In this document: one piece after another, positions 18,237 to 26,827 of the stretch | How positions within the stretch are numbered: the stretch's first letter is position 1 | Layout: every line of letters begins with the position of its first letter | Assembly: GCA_021785795.1 (NCBI GenBank) | Contig: JAJYEK010000024.1 | Location: forward strand, 1 to 40,916 | Direction: 5' to 3' | Length of the DNA stretch: 40,916 bases | From: Pseudomonadota bacterium | GTDB taxonomy: Bacteria > Pseudomonadota > Gammaproteobacteria > Acidiferrobacterales > UBA6901 | Notes under the pieces: generated by a model | What the model was told of the DNA's origin: nothing | Seen by the model: only the letters and a program-made list of their open reading frames with translations | Database searches by the model: none | Program-made: the position numbers and the translations under genes

Positions 18237-19181
18237 CTACACCCCCATGTGGCTGCGCGGATTGAATGACAGCTCGCGTGACATCTGCTCGTAGATTTCC
18301 CTGGCTGCCGGAGTCGTCGCTGGCGGCGTGACGATTTGCAGCACCATGTACTGGTCTCCGGGGGTCCTGCCGCCGAGGCCGCGGCCCTTGAGCCGCAGTT
18401 TCTGACCGGACTGCGAACCGGGGGGAATCCTGACATCGACCTTGCCACCCAGCGTGGGGACCGTGATCTGGCCGCCGAGGGCGGCCTCCCAGGGGGCGAG
18501 CGGCAGGTTGAGGTAAATGTCGTGCCCTTCCGCCTGGAACAGCGGGTGCGGCTGCAATGCCACCTCCAGATACAGGTCGCCCGGCGGGCCGCCAGCCATG
18601 CCGGGAGTACCCTGCCCTGCCAGGCGTATCTGCTGGCCCGGGATGACGCCGGCGGGAATCTGGACCTGAAGCTTGCGGTCGCGCAGGACCCTGCCGCCCC
18701 GGGCATCCCATTCCGGTACGGCCAGCTGGACGATACGGGTCGCGCCGCGGTAGGCATCGTCCAGGCTGATCACGATCCGGGCATGTTGGTCCTGTCCGCG
18801 CCGGCGCGCTCCCGATGTCCCGGCTCCGGCATGAAATGCGTGCCCGAAAAGCGTCTCGAAGAAATCGCTGAAGCGGTGACCGGTGCCGCCTTCGTCGGCA
18901 TCGTGCTGGAAACCAAAGCCGCTGGTCTGCCATTCCGGCGGCGGGGTGAACTCCTGACCGGACTGCCAGGCGGAGCCGAGCCGGTCGTAGGCCGCGCGCT
19001 TCTGCGGGTCACGCAACACCTCGTAGGCTTCGCCGAGTTCCTTGAAACGTTCCTCGGCCTGGGGTTCCTTGCTTACGTCGGGGTGATACTTGCGGGCAAG
19101 CTTGCGGTAGGCGCGCTTGACCTCATCAGCGCTCGCCTCCCTGGCAAGCCCCATGATCTTGTAGTAGTCCTTGTATTGCAT
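18237..19181 (-). CDS. cbpA: Curved DNA-binding protein/DnaJ-like co-chaperone CbpA
   Basis: A 314-residue Hsp40 of type II. The J domain (residues about 5-70) has the HPD motif at 33-35 (KYHPDVS) that stimulates DnaK. A Gly/Phe-containing linker follows (about 80-130). Two beta-rich C-terminal domains end with LGGKVDVRIPPGSQSGQKLR and KGRGLGGRTPGDQYM. There is no cysteine-rich zinc domain, which separates it from DnaJ. The ATG at 19181 begins the family-typical MQYKDYYKIMGL; an in-frame TTG lies eight codons upstream. It is co-transcribed with cbpM. Confidence 0.95.
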   Translation of the reverse strand: MQYKDYYKIMGLAREASADEVKRAYRKLARKYHPDVSKEPQAEERFKELGEAYEVLRDPQKRAAYDRLGSAWQSGQEFTPPPEWQTSGFGFQHDADEGGTGHRFSDFFETLFGHAFHAGAGTSGARRRGQDQHARIVISLDDAYRGATRIVQLAVPEWDARGGRVLRDRKLQVQIPAGVIPGQQIRLAGQGTPGMAGGPPGDLYLEVALQPHPLFQAEGHDIYLNLPLAPWEAALGGQITVPTLGGKVDVRIPPGSQSGQKLRLKGRGLGGRTPGDQYMVLQIVTPPATTPAAREIYEQMSRELSFNPRSHMGV

Positions 19182-19376
19182 TGGTCGGCCGGACTCCGTC
19201 CGCAATGAGGATGAGGCGGATTCCGGGAACTATGAGGGTTGCAGGGCGCCGGTTCAAGACGTCGGACCCGTAGCCCCGGCCATGGCGTCGGGGGAGGTTG
19301 CTCAGCAACGCCCGGGTCGGAAGCCGGCGACGGCCCCCCGGGAGGCGGCGATGCGCGCTGCAGCTGGATCCCCGCG

Positions 19377-19404
19377 GGAATGCCGGCGACGGCACCGGCA
19401 TTCC
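19377..19404. repeat. Hairpin downstream of the cytochrome pair
   Basis: Perfect 10-bp arms GGAATGCCGG and CCGGCATTCC with an 8-nt loop, 26 bp past the stop of the minus-strand cytochrome gene. There is no T run, so it may be a Rho-assisted terminator or an mRNA-stabilising hairpin. Confidence 0.6.
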
Positions 19405-19429
19405 GCTGAGGTCCGCCAGGTGGGGCGGA

Positions 19430-19774
19430 TTACTTGGGCATGTGGTAGTGCAGGGTATGCAGGCCCTTCTGGCTGGAGAAATAGGCAGCAATGTCCTCCA
19501 TGTCCTGGGTCGACAGGCTCGCGGCAAACCCGTTCATGATCGCATTCTTGCGGGCTCCGGATTTGTACTGCTTCAGTGCATGGACGATGTAGTCCGCATA
19601 CTGTCCGGCAAGCCGCGGAAACTCGGGGTTGGTGCTGTTGCCATCCACGCCATGGCAGGCCTGGCATACCTGAGATTTCACCTTACCGGCAGCTGCGTTG
19701 CCGTCCGCAAATGCGCTGGCAGAAACCAGGGTGAGCATTCCCGTCACCGTCAAGATAATGGCTGATTTAATCAC
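19430..19774 (-). CDS. Periplasmic class I cytochrome c (second of a pair)
   Basis: A 114-residue monohaem cytochrome with a signal peptide (residues 1-23, cleavage after AFA). Haem is bound at CQACH (37-41) with His41 as axial ligand; Met in NAIMNGFA is the likely sixth ligand. The segments PRLAGQYADYIVHALKQYKSG and LSTQDMEDIAAYFSSQKG match the c553/half-c4 type. It is 19 bp downstream of a related cytochrome gene, and the two share YKSGAR and TQDMEDIAAYF, so they arose by duplication. A likely role is electron transfer between a periplasmic donor and an oxidase; the partner is not visible here. Confidence 0.92.
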   Translation of the reverse strand: MIKSAIILTVTGMLTLVSASAFADGNAAAGKVKSQVCQACHGVDGNSTNPEFPRLAGQYADYIVHALKQYKSGARKNAIMNGFAASLSTQDMEDIAAYFSSQKGLHTLHYHMPK

Positions 19775-19793
19775 GTTCGTGTTCCTCGGGCGG

Positions 19794-20132
19794 TTACTTG
19801 TCGGACTGGCCTTTCTGGCTGGCGAAGTATGCGGCGATGTCCTCCATGTCCTGGGTGGTCAGGGTCGAGGCATTTGCGTGCATCGTTGGGTTGGGTCGCG
19901 CTCCCGACTTGTACTCCTTGAGCGCGTTCACGATGTAGGCCGCGTGCTGTCCGCCGAGTTTCGGAACATGATTGGCGGGATACATGTACCGGTAGCCGCG
20001 TACGGCGTGACAGCCCGAGCAGTCGAAGGCCAGGGCTTTACCGGTGACTGGATTGCCAACGGCAAATGCCGTTCCCGAGGCGGCGAGCAGGATCCCGCAT
20101 GTGATTAAACTGCAAAGGCTGTGTTTGTACAT
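19794..20132 (-). CDS. Periplasmic class I cytochrome c (first of a pair)
   Basis: A 112-residue monohaem cytochrome. The signal peptide (residues 1-24) ends AFA. Haem binding is at CSGCH (38-42), and Met in NPTMHANAS is the probable sixth ligand. An insert RGYRYMYPANHVPKLGG replaces the usual short loop after the haem motif, which sets it apart from its downstream paralogue. AGGAG lies about 10 nt before the ATG. It is the promoter-proximal gene of the pair. Confidence 0.92.
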   Translation of the reverse strand: MYKHSLCSLITCGILLAASGTAFAVGNPVTGKALAFDCSGCHAVRGYRYMYPANHVPKLGGQHAAYIVNALKEYKSGARPNPTMHANASTLTTQDMEDIAAYFASQKGQSDK

Positions 20133-20659
20133 TCTTCATCGCTCCTGGCTAAAAGTGTTGTTACTGATGTGTCCCGTACCTATACTTTTTATGTGGGTCA
20201 TGGACCGTCCCGGCGTGCATCCTGTTTCAGTGCCGTGCCGTCCCCATGGCCGGTGTACACCCGATGATTCCCCGCTTGCGGCAGTGCCGGGCCTGCGTTG
20301 CGCGGCCCCGGCATTCGCCTGCAGCCGTGACACCGGTTTCTGCCGGGCCGACCCCCCTGACGCGCCGCCTGTGCGCCAGCGGGGGAGGGAAGCGGCAGAA
20401 AATACAGACGAAAATTATATTCAGTCTAAAACCTTGGCGCTATCCTTTTCGAATTGTCCCGGACCGGCCGAACCAGATCCGAAAGGGGTATAGCAACCAG
20501 GCTATTGTACGGGCCGGAGCCGGGCCAGGCCGGCAGACCCGCCGATGTGGTCTCCCGGTGGCGATGAACCGGCTACAGCCATCGGAATATTGATGTCTAC
20601 GGCGGCGACCCCACATCACTGGTGTACAGGGCCGGAATGACCTCCGGCAACGGATTTTC
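20133..20659. other. Divergent intergenic region, cytochromes / relA
   Basis: 527 bp between the cytochrome pair (minus) and relA (plus). The left end holds the cytochrome leader with its ribosome site. An AT-richer core lies at about 20399-20460 (including TATATT and a CCTTTTC stretch), where a relA promoter could be, but I cannot find a convincing -35/-10 pair. No RNA gene or repeat is seen. Short open frames here have no family resemblance. Confidence 0.4.
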
Positions 20660-22873
20660 ATGGTAAACGTCACAAGCAGACATTCCGGAATCGGCAGCAA
20701 GGACGCCATCGAACTCGAGGGCTGGCTCGACAGCCTGCGCCAGGATTATGCGTCCGAAGACCGCGAATTCATCCGGCGCGCAGCGCTCATGGTCCAGACC
20801 GGGCTGGGCGGGGAGGCGCTTGCCGGCGGCGCGCCGGATTTTCATCGCGCCCTTGGGATAGCCCGCACCCTGGCCGATTTGCACCTGGACCCCGAGACGA
20901 TTGCGGCGGGCATCCTGCACGGTGCCGTGGATGCGGATCCCGCCGCGATGGAGGCGGTCCGGCAGAAATTCGGTGAACGTGTAGCCATGCTCGTGGACGG
21001 TGTCGCGAGGATGGGCATGATCCATGAGGGTCAGGATTCGTCCGAGGGGCACAGACGGGAGCATGCGCAGGCTGAGAGCCTGCGCAAGATGCTGCTGGCG
21101 ATGGCCGAAGATGTGAGCGTCGTGCTCATCAAGCTTGCCGGGCGCCTGCACCAGATGCGCACGCTCGGAGCGCTTCCCGAGGAAAGCCGCCAGCGCATCG
21201 CGCGCGAGACCATGGATATCTTCGCGCCGCTCGCCAATCGCCTGGGTATCTGGCAGCTCAAGTGGGAGCTCGAAGACCTGGCGTTCCGGCACCTCAAACC
21301 GCAGGCGTACCGTCAGATTGCGGGCTGGCTGGCGGAACGGCGGGTGGACCGTCAGCAATACATCGAACGCTTTGTCGACGTGCTGAACGCCGAACTCCGG
21401 CGCGCGGGGATCGCGGCGGAGGTGACCGGCCGGCCCAAGCACATCTATGGGATCTGGCGGAAGATGCAGCGCAAGGGCAAGGACTTCAACCAGATCTTCG
21501 ACGTGCGCGCCGTGCGGGTGCTGGTGAACGAGGTTCGCGACTGCTATGCGGCGCTCGGCGTTGTGCATACCCAGTGGCCCTACATCCCCGGAGAGTTCGA
21601 CGACTACATCGCAACACCCAAGGAAAACAGCTACCGTTCGATCCATACCGCAGTAATCGGTCCCGAGGGCAAGACCGTGGAAGTTCAGGTCCGCACCCGG
21701 GACATGCACCAGCAGTCCGAGCTCGGTGTGGCCGCGCACTGGCGCTACAAGGAGGACGCCCGGCCCGACACGGTCTTCGATCGCAAGATAACGTGGCTGC
21801 GGCAGCTGCTCGACTGGAAGGACGAGGTTGCCGAAGCCAGCGAGTTCGTCGACCAGTTCAAGTCAGAGGTGTTCATCGAGCGTGTGTACGTCTTCACGCC
21901 GAAGGGCAAGATCGTCGATCTGCCCCAGGGGTCGACGCCGCTCGATTTCGCTTACCATATCCATACCGATGTCGGGCATCGCTGCCGGGGCGCGAAGGTC
22001 AATGGCCGGATCGTGCCGCTCACCTATGCGCTCAGCACCGGCGAGCGGGTCGAGGTGTTGACGGTGAAGGAGGGGGGGCCGAGCCGAGACTGGCTCAGCC
22101 CGCATCTGGGTTACCTGCGCACCTCGAAAGCGCGTGCAAAGGTCCAGGCCTGGTTCCGGCAGCAGAACTACGAGAGCAGTGTCTCGGCCGGGCGTGCCGG
22201 ACTGGAGCGCGAGTTCCAGCGTCTCGGAATGAATGATGTGAACTACGAGAAGCTCGCGCACTACTTCGATTTTGCGAAGGTCGACGATTTCCTCGCCGCC
22301 ATCGGTCGCGGCGAGGTGCGTCCGGCACAGATCGTGGCAGCCGTCCAGGAGCTGTCTCCGCCACGGCCCGCGGCCGCGGCCGCAGTGCCCCTCACCCGGG
22401 CGCAGCCGGGACTCGTGCCCCTGGCGGGCGTGACGGTGCAGGGCGTCGGCAATCTGCTCACCCGCATGGGACGCTGCTGCAATCCCGTTCCCGGAGATGC
22501 CATCGTCGGTTTCATCACGCGCGGCCAGGGCGTGACCATCCACCGCAGCGACTGTCCGAATGCCCTGCGTCACCACGATGAACATGATGAGCGTCTTATC
22601 GAAGTGGGTTGGGGGGAATCCGGCGGTGCGACCTATCCGGTGGAAGTCGAGGTGATCGGTTATGAACGGCCCGGGTTGCTGCGTGACATTACCGCGTTGC
22701 TTGCGAACCAGCACATCAACGTCATCGCAGTCAGTACCATGTCAGACAAGCAGCAGCACGTGACCCATATAAATCTCACCCTCGAGATCCCCAACATCGG
22801 TACGCTCAGCCAGATCCTGGCCCAGATCGATCAGCTGCCGAACGTCACCGAGGTGCGTCGCCGCACGCACTGA
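20660..22873 (+). CDS. relA: (p)ppGpp synthetase RelA
   Basis: A 737-residue alarmone synthetase. The N-terminal pseudo-hydrolase region (about 55-200) lacks the HD pair (ILHGAVDAD in place of the HDxxED motif), so hydrolysis should be absent. The synthetase domain (about 235-345) carries EFDDYIATPKENSYRSIHTA; the acidic E312-F-D-D315 motif marks monofunctional RelA, while SpoT-type enzymes have RxKD here. A TGS domain (about 395-455, VFTPKGKIVDLPQGSTPLDF) and helical region follow. The CC region contains RCCNPVPGD, and an ACT domain ends the protein (about 660-735). It senses uncharged tRNA on ribosomes and makes (p)ppGpp during amino-acid starvation. Confidence 0.95.
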   Translation: MVNVTSRHSGIGSKDAIELEGWLDSLRQDYASEDREFIRRAALMVQTGLGGEALAGGAPDFHRALGIARTLADLHLDPETIAAGILHGAVDADPAAMEAVRQKFGERVAMLVDGVARMGMIHEGQDSSEGHRREHAQAESLRKMLLAMAEDVSVVLIKLAGRLHQMRTLGALPEESRQRIARETMDIFAPLANRLGIWQLKWELEDLAFRHLKPQAYRQIAGWLAERRVDRQQYIERFVDVLNAELRRAGIAAEVTGRPKHIYGIWRKMQRKGKDFNQIFDVRAVRVLVNEVRDCYAALGVVHTQWPYIPGEFDDYIATPKENSYRSIHTAVIGPEGKTVEVQVRTRDMHQQSELGVAAHWRYKEDARPDTVFDRKITWLRQLLDWKDEVAEASEFVDQFKSEVFIERVYVFTPKGKIVDLPQGSTPLDFAYHIHTDVGHRCRGAKVNGRIVPLTYALSTGERVEVLTVKEGGPSRDWLSPHLGYLRTSKARAKVQAWFRQQNYESSVSAGRAGLEREFQRLGMNDVNYEKLAHYFDFAKVDDFLAAIGRGEVRPAQIVAAVQELSPPRPAAAAAVPLTRAQPGLVPLAGVTVQGVGNLLTRMGRCCNPVPGDAIVGFITRGQGVTIHRSDCPNALRHHDEHDERLIEVGWGESGGATYPVEVEVIGYERPGLLRDITALLANQHINVIAVSTMSDKQQHVTHINLTLEIPNIGTLSQILAQIDQLPNVTEVRRRTH

Positions 22874-23005
22874 TGCGGCACAGCGGCCCGGTTCCCCGGG
22901 AGCTGGCGCCACCGGTTTTGTCCGGTGCCGACAAGCCTAGATGCCCCTGCGCCTTCCATCAGAAACCGTCTGAGGGGGATGGGCCGTCCGCTGGAACCCG
23001 ACGGA

Positions 23006-23021
23006 TGGCATGGATATTGCT
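23006..23021 (+). promoter_or_regulatory. Sigma-54 promoter upstream of the GGDEF-EAL gene
   Basis: TGGCATGGATATTGCT matches the RpoN consensus TGGCACGNNNNTTGCW at every fixed position but one (T for C), with the correct 10 nt between the GG and GC dinucleotides. It lies about 120 bp before the ATG at 23143, in the gap after relA. Transcription would need an enhancer-binding activator not seen in this window. Confidence 0.65.
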
Positions 23022-23142
23022 TGTAAATTTTCTATAGTAAAACCGTCGGGCTACTGCCGTCATGGTCGTGCAGGCACGCTGGCGCCAGCTTCATCGTGTC
23101 AGCGTACACCCCGCATCGGAAAATAATAAAGAGGATTGGATT

Positions 23143-24765
23143 ATGTCGGAGTCCAACAAGTACACGCTGTTTGGGGCGCTGTTCGGGCTGTGCTTCCCGC
23201 TCGGTTCGGTCGCGTTCCTATGGCTTGCCGGAGAGATGTCGCCGGCGCACGGATTTCTGGCGGAGATCATGCAGGCCCATGCCCGCAATCCGCTGCTCTA
23301 TGTGATCGACACCGCGCCGTTTTTCCTGGGCCTGTTCGCCCGGTTTGCAGGCATCCGGCAGGACCGGATCCGGAGGTTTTCGGAGGGGCTGGAACTGCAG
23401 GTGGCCCAGAAGACCGAATCGCTGCGGCGTGCCCTGGATGAGTCCCACAAGGCGAATGAGATGATCATCCACATGGCCGAGCATGATGCGCTCACGGGGC
23501 TGCTCAACCGCGGGCGCTTCCAGAAGGAGCTCGAACGCTGGACCCATCATGCTATCCGCTACCGGCGGGCCGTTGCGCTGATATTCGTCGACCTCGACCG
23601 GCTGAAGCATATCAACGATACCTACGGACACTCCGTCGGTGACAGCTATCTGCTCGTGGCTGCGGAAGTGCTGCAGCGTGGCCTGCGTTCCACCGACTAC
23701 ATTGCGCGCTGGGGCGGAGATGAATTCGCGGTTCTGCTTCCGGAAACGGAGGCCGAAGCGGCCGTGGAGGTCGCAAACAAACTGTTGCAGCTCTTCAGCG
23801 CCACCACAACGTCAGTCGGAGGACAGCAGCTGTCGATTTCGGCCAGCATCGGGATCGCATTGATGCCCGAACATACCACCTCGGCGAACGAACTCCTGAT
23901 GTTCGCGGATGCCGCCATGTATGAGGCGAAGCAGTGCGGCCGCGGCTGCTGGCGGATGTATTCGGCCTCCACCGCCGAAATCGAGCACGTGCAGGAAAAG
24001 GCCAGCTGGGAGGGACGCATACGCCGTGCCCTCGACGCAGACCAGTTCCTGCTGCTCTACCAGCCGCTGCTTGACCTGCGTGACAATACGACCCATCACT
24101 ACGAAGCATTGCTGCGCATGGAAGACCGGGACGGTCTCCTGATCACACCCGGGATGTTTCTCGAGAGCGCCGAGCAGTTCGATCTGAGCATTCCGATAGA
24201 CCGAATGGTGATTCGCAAGGTGGCGCACAAGCTCTCGGTGCTCAATGGCCACGATCCGGAACTGGTCCTGTCGATCAACCTCTCCCGCAAAACTCTCGCG
24301 GATGTTGGTTTCATCGGACACGTCGGCGCCGCGGTGGTGCACGCCGGCGTTGATCCGCGGCACCTCGGGTTCGAGATTCCGGAGCGCATCGTGGTGGAGG
24401 ACCTTGGGCGGGCCCACAAGCTTGCCAGCGAGATACACGGTGCCGGCCATGTTCTCATCATGGATGACTTCGGTGCCGGCCTTGCATCGTTCCGCTACCT
24501 GAAACAGCTTGCCCCGAGCATGCTGAAGCTCGATGCCGGATTGCTGCGCGAAATTGCGGCCAGTGACAAGACCCGGCGCCTGGTGAAATCGCTGGTGACC
24601 ATGGCCCACGATCTAGGCATCGAGGTGGCCGCAAAATTCGTGGAAGACCCGGCGGTTCTCGGAGTCCTTGTTGAGCTGGGCATCGACTATGCCCAGGGCT
24701 TTGCTGTAGGCAAGCCGCTCGAGGCGATAGAGCAGGCGGCACACAAGTCCCGTCGGATCGCCTGA
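23143..24765 (+). CDS. Membrane GGDEF-EAL protein (diguanylate cyclase with altered EAL domain)
   Basis: A 540-residue cyclic di-GMP protein. The ATG at 23143 follows an AGAGG site; an upstream ATG at 23062 lacks one. Two membrane segments (about 6-30 and 50-70) flank a short periplasmic loop, then a coiled coil (about 78-112). The GGDEF domain is intact (GGDEF at 191-195) with an RxxD inhibitory site (RSTD, 182-185). The EAL domain keeps EAL (321-323), the Asn of SINLSR, the DDFG pair, the Lys of LKLD and the Gln of QGF. The AEGVE motif reads AKFVE with Lys498 in place of the catalytic Glu, so phosphodiesterase activity is doubtful. A sigma-54 promoter precedes it. Confidence 0.92.
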   Translation: MSESNKYTLFGALFGLCFPLGSVAFLWLAGEMSPAHGFLAEIMQAHARNPLLYVIDTAPFFLGLFARFAGIRQDRIRRFSEGLELQVAQKTESLRRALDESHKANEMIIHMAEHDALTGLLNRGRFQKELERWTHHAIRYRRAVALIFVDLDRLKHINDTYGHSVGDSYLLVAAEVLQRGLRSTDYIARWGGDEFAVLLPETEAEAAVEVANKLLQLFSATTTSVGGQQLSISASIGIALMPEHTTSANELLMFADAAMYEAKQCGRGCWRMYSASTAEIEHVQEKASWEGRIRRALDADQFLLLYQPLLDLRDNTTHHYEALLRMEDRDGLLITPGMFLESAEQFDLSIPIDRMVIRKVAHKLSVLNGHDPELVLSINLSRKTLADVGFIGHVGAAVVHAGVDPRHLGFEIPERIVVEDLGRAHKLASEIHGAGHVLIMDDFGAGLASFRYLKQLAPSMLKLDAGLLREIAASDKTRRLVKSLVTMAHDLGIEVAAKFVEDPAVLGVLVELGIDYAQGFAVGKPLEAIEQAAHKSRRIA

Positions 24766-25251
24766 AGCGGATTCAGCCAGCGGAAGGCTTGCCCAGCAGG
24801 GCGATGTTGGCCGGCAGGCTGCGGACGTCGCGGGAGCAGCGGCTTTGGAATCCCACGATGTGCTCTGCGCGCTTTTTCAGACTCCTGGCGACATCTTTAA
24901 CGAGGCTCGCGTCGGCATCCGCGCACCGGGCTGTTCGTGGCGATCATCCACCCAACAGATCACTGCTTGCCGCCGCCTTGGAGCGCGGCGCGGATCGCTC
25001 CGGGCGCGGGCCGCTTCGATCTGGTACGGTTTCAGGATGCGCTTGGTTTCAGTGGCCAGGCGATATCCGCTTCGTCGTAGTGTACCTTAAGGAAGTCGCG
25101 TCGAAGCGGGAATCCGGCTAAGCGACTCATTCCAGCTCGTTGCCAGAATGAGCGTAACCGGAACCTCCGGCATCCAGGCCGGGGAGGACGTCAAGCCATC
25201 GGCAACAGCGCAGCAGCCGGATTTCCTGCCCGCAGGCTTGCTCCCCCGAAC
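24766..25251. other. Intergenic region with decayed sequence and an IS end
   Basis: 486 bp with no credible gene. On the minus strand two short frames look partly protein-like (one reads ...HIVGFQSRCSRDV... to a stop near 24774, another ...GYRLATETKRILKPYQIE...), but neither has a start codon with a ribosome site, so this may be a decayed gene. The right part holds an IS200/IS605-like terminal hairpin at 25162-25195. Confidence 0.4.
25162..25195 (+). mobile_element. Solo IS200/IS605-like right end
   Basis: A 34-nt terminal-hairpin sequence: CCTCCGGC and GCCGGGGAGG form the stem around ATCCAG, followed by GACGTCAAG. It is identical at 26 of 34 positions to the end of the TnpB remnant at 31254-31287, in the opposite orientation. 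The TCAA tip is the right-end cleavage tetranucleotide of IS608-type elements. No transposase gene is attached. Confidence 0.55.
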
Positions 25252-25638
25252 TTACCGCCCGGGCCCACCGCCAGGTCCCATGCCGCCACCCGGTCCCATA
25301 CCGCCACCCGGTCCCGGTCCCATGCCGCCACCCTGTGGCGGCGGCTGGTATGGCAGGCGCACGCCCCGTTCCCGGGCACGCTCCTGCATTTCGCGGTGAT
25401 GCTGAAGCCGGTACTGCTCGCGCTCCCGCGCTGTCCTAAGGCGGCGCATGTGCGCACGGTACTGGGCGCGCTCTGTAGGTGTCATCAATTGAGATCCGTA
25501 GATTTGTTGGCGATCATGGGTCTGCAGCCGATCCCGATCCTGTGTCCGCAGCTGGTTCTGGTCGGCAGCGGTAGCGGCCGGCAGCAGGGCCGGCGCGAGC
25601 AGCGCTACAATCACTCCATATATCAAATGCCGTTTCAT
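25252..25638 (-). CDS. Small exported protein with Gly/Met/Pro-rich tail
   Basis: A 128-residue protein with an excellent ribosome site (AAAGGAGG, 6 nt before the ATG at 25638). Residues 1-24 form a signal peptide (IYGVIVALLAPALLPAATA). The mature part is highly charged and helical, rich in Gln, Arg and Asp (LRTQDRDRLQTHDRQQIYG, then MTPTERAQYRAHMRRLRTAR). The last 23 residues consist of GGGMGPG-type repeats, encoded by 18-bp DNA repeats at about 25258-25330. Similar small periplasmic proteins occur in other proteobacteria and have no known function. A metal-binding or chaperone-like role (compare Spy/CpxP-type helical proteins) is only a guess. Confidence 0.8.
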   Translation of the reverse strand: MKRHLIYGVIVALLAPALLPAATAADQNQLRTQDRDRLQTHDRQQIYGSQLMTPTERAQYRAHMRRLRTAREREQYRLQHHREMQERARERGVRLPYQPPPQGGGMGPGPGGGMGPGGGMGPGGGPGR

Positions 25639-25733
25639 TAGATGCCTCCTTTCCGGTCCGAGCCTGGATAGCCCTGGGATCTTTATAGCAAGGCAGCCCG
25701 GAAGGCGGCTTTGATCGCTATCAAGTTTGCCGG

Positions 25734-26726
25734 TCAGCCACGTGGTGTTTCTCCGGCGGCCCACAGGCGCGCCGCGCCGCGTACGCCGGAACTGTCGCCA
25801 TGGACATTTGGCAGAATCAGGGTCCGCAACTCGTCGTTGAAGACGTGCCGGGCAACCTGCTCGCGCCCTTCGTCGTAAAGGCGGGGGATATTGGAAAGCC
25901 CACCGCCCAGTATGACCGCATCGGGATCAAGAATATTGATCACCGACGCCAAGGCGCGGCCGAAGCGCGCGAGGTATCTCCGCATTGCGGCCTCCGCCCG
26001 CTCATCGCCGCCCTGCGCGAGCGCGGCGATTGTGCGCGCATCGGGCCCGGCATCGACTCCGGCAAGAGCCGGTCCGCCGGTGCCTTGCGTGCGCTGGAGT
26101 ACGCTGTTGACTCCGGACGAGGGACCCTGCGCCACGTAATCCCGCTCGAGGCCGGGTCCGGATAAAAGGGTTTCGATGCAGCCCTGGCGGCCGCAGTAGC
26201 AGGCCGGTCCGTCCGGTTCGAGCGGATTGTGGCCCCATTCGCCCGCTATGTGTTGCAGGCCTTGCAGGAGCTCGCCCCGGACGACGATGCCGCCGCCGAC
26301 CCCTGTGCCGATGATGACGCCGAATACAACCGCGCGGCCGTGGCCGGCGCCATCGATCGCTTCGCTCAGCGCAAAGCAGTTGGCGTCGTTTGCGATCCGG
26401 ACCGGGCGTTGCAGCATGGCTTCCAGGTCGGACTGGACCGGCTGGCCATTGAGACAGGTAGTATTGGAGTTCTTGAGCAGGCCGGTTCGCGCGGAGACCG
26501 ATCCGGGCGTACCGATTCCGACGGCGCAGGTGCGGCCGGCCTGCCGCTCGAGATCGAGAACCAGGCCGCGGACGCATTCCAGGATGGCGCGGTAGCCCTG
26601 CTGTCGGGGCGTGACCCGGCGCTCGCGTGCCAGGATGGCCCCGTCCGCGTCCATGAGAATGCACTCAGTCTTGGTGCCACCGAGGTCGATGCCGATACGC
26701 AACGCCGAGCAGGTCGGGGTGACCAT
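25734..26726 (-). CDS. ROK family sugar kinase (fructokinase-like)
   Basis: A 330-residue ATP-dependent kinase of the ROK family. The N-terminal phosphate loop is GIDLGGTKTECILMD, and the sugar-binding region has IANDANCFALSEA with the catalytic Asp. GVIIGTGVGGGIVV is the second phosphate motif. The zinc-binding motif EWGHNPLEP ... CYCGRQGCIETLLSG is complete and closely resembles that of Mak-type manno(fructo)kinases. The C-terminal adenosine motif is DAVILGGGLSN. It shares strand and a 101-bp gap with the amidotransferase gene upstream; substrate is inferred as fructose or glucose. Confidence 0.92.
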   Translation of the reverse strand: MVTPTCSALRIGIDLGGTKTECILMDADGAILARERRVTPRQQGYRAILECVRGLVLDLERQAGRTCAVGIGTPGSVSARTGLLKNSNTTCLNGQPVQSDLEAMLQRPVRIANDANCFALSEAIDGAGHGRAVVFGVIIGTGVGGGIVVRGELLQGLQHIAGEWGHNPLEPDGPACYCGRQGCIETLLSGPGLERDYVAQGPSSGVNSVLQRTQGTGGPALAGVDAGPDARTIAALAQGGDERAEAAMRRYLARFGRALASVINILDPDAVILGGGLSNIPRLYDEGREQVARHVFNDELRTLILPNVHGDSSGVRGAARLWAAGETPRG

Positions 26727-26827
26727 GTGCCGTGGTTTGCTCCGAAAGCGTGTCGATCCGGTTGCAGCGCGGCTGCCTGAATCAGGACGACATCACACGG
26801 CCCCATCCGCAATTGCGGATGGGCGAT

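Noticed and set aside
20597..21739. 380-codon minus-strand open frame opposite relA
   Set aside because: It is antisense to the conserved relA coding region and has the His/Arg/Pro-rich composition typical of shadow frames.
22910..22927. Hairpin CACCGG-TTTTGT-CCGGTG after relA as an intrinsic terminator
   Set aside because: The stem is only 6 bp and no T run follows, so it is not supported as a terminator.
25258..25330. Short GC-rich direct repeats as a CRISPR-like array
   Set aside because: They are in-frame 18-bp repeats encoding the Gly/Met/Pro tail of a small protein, with no spacers.
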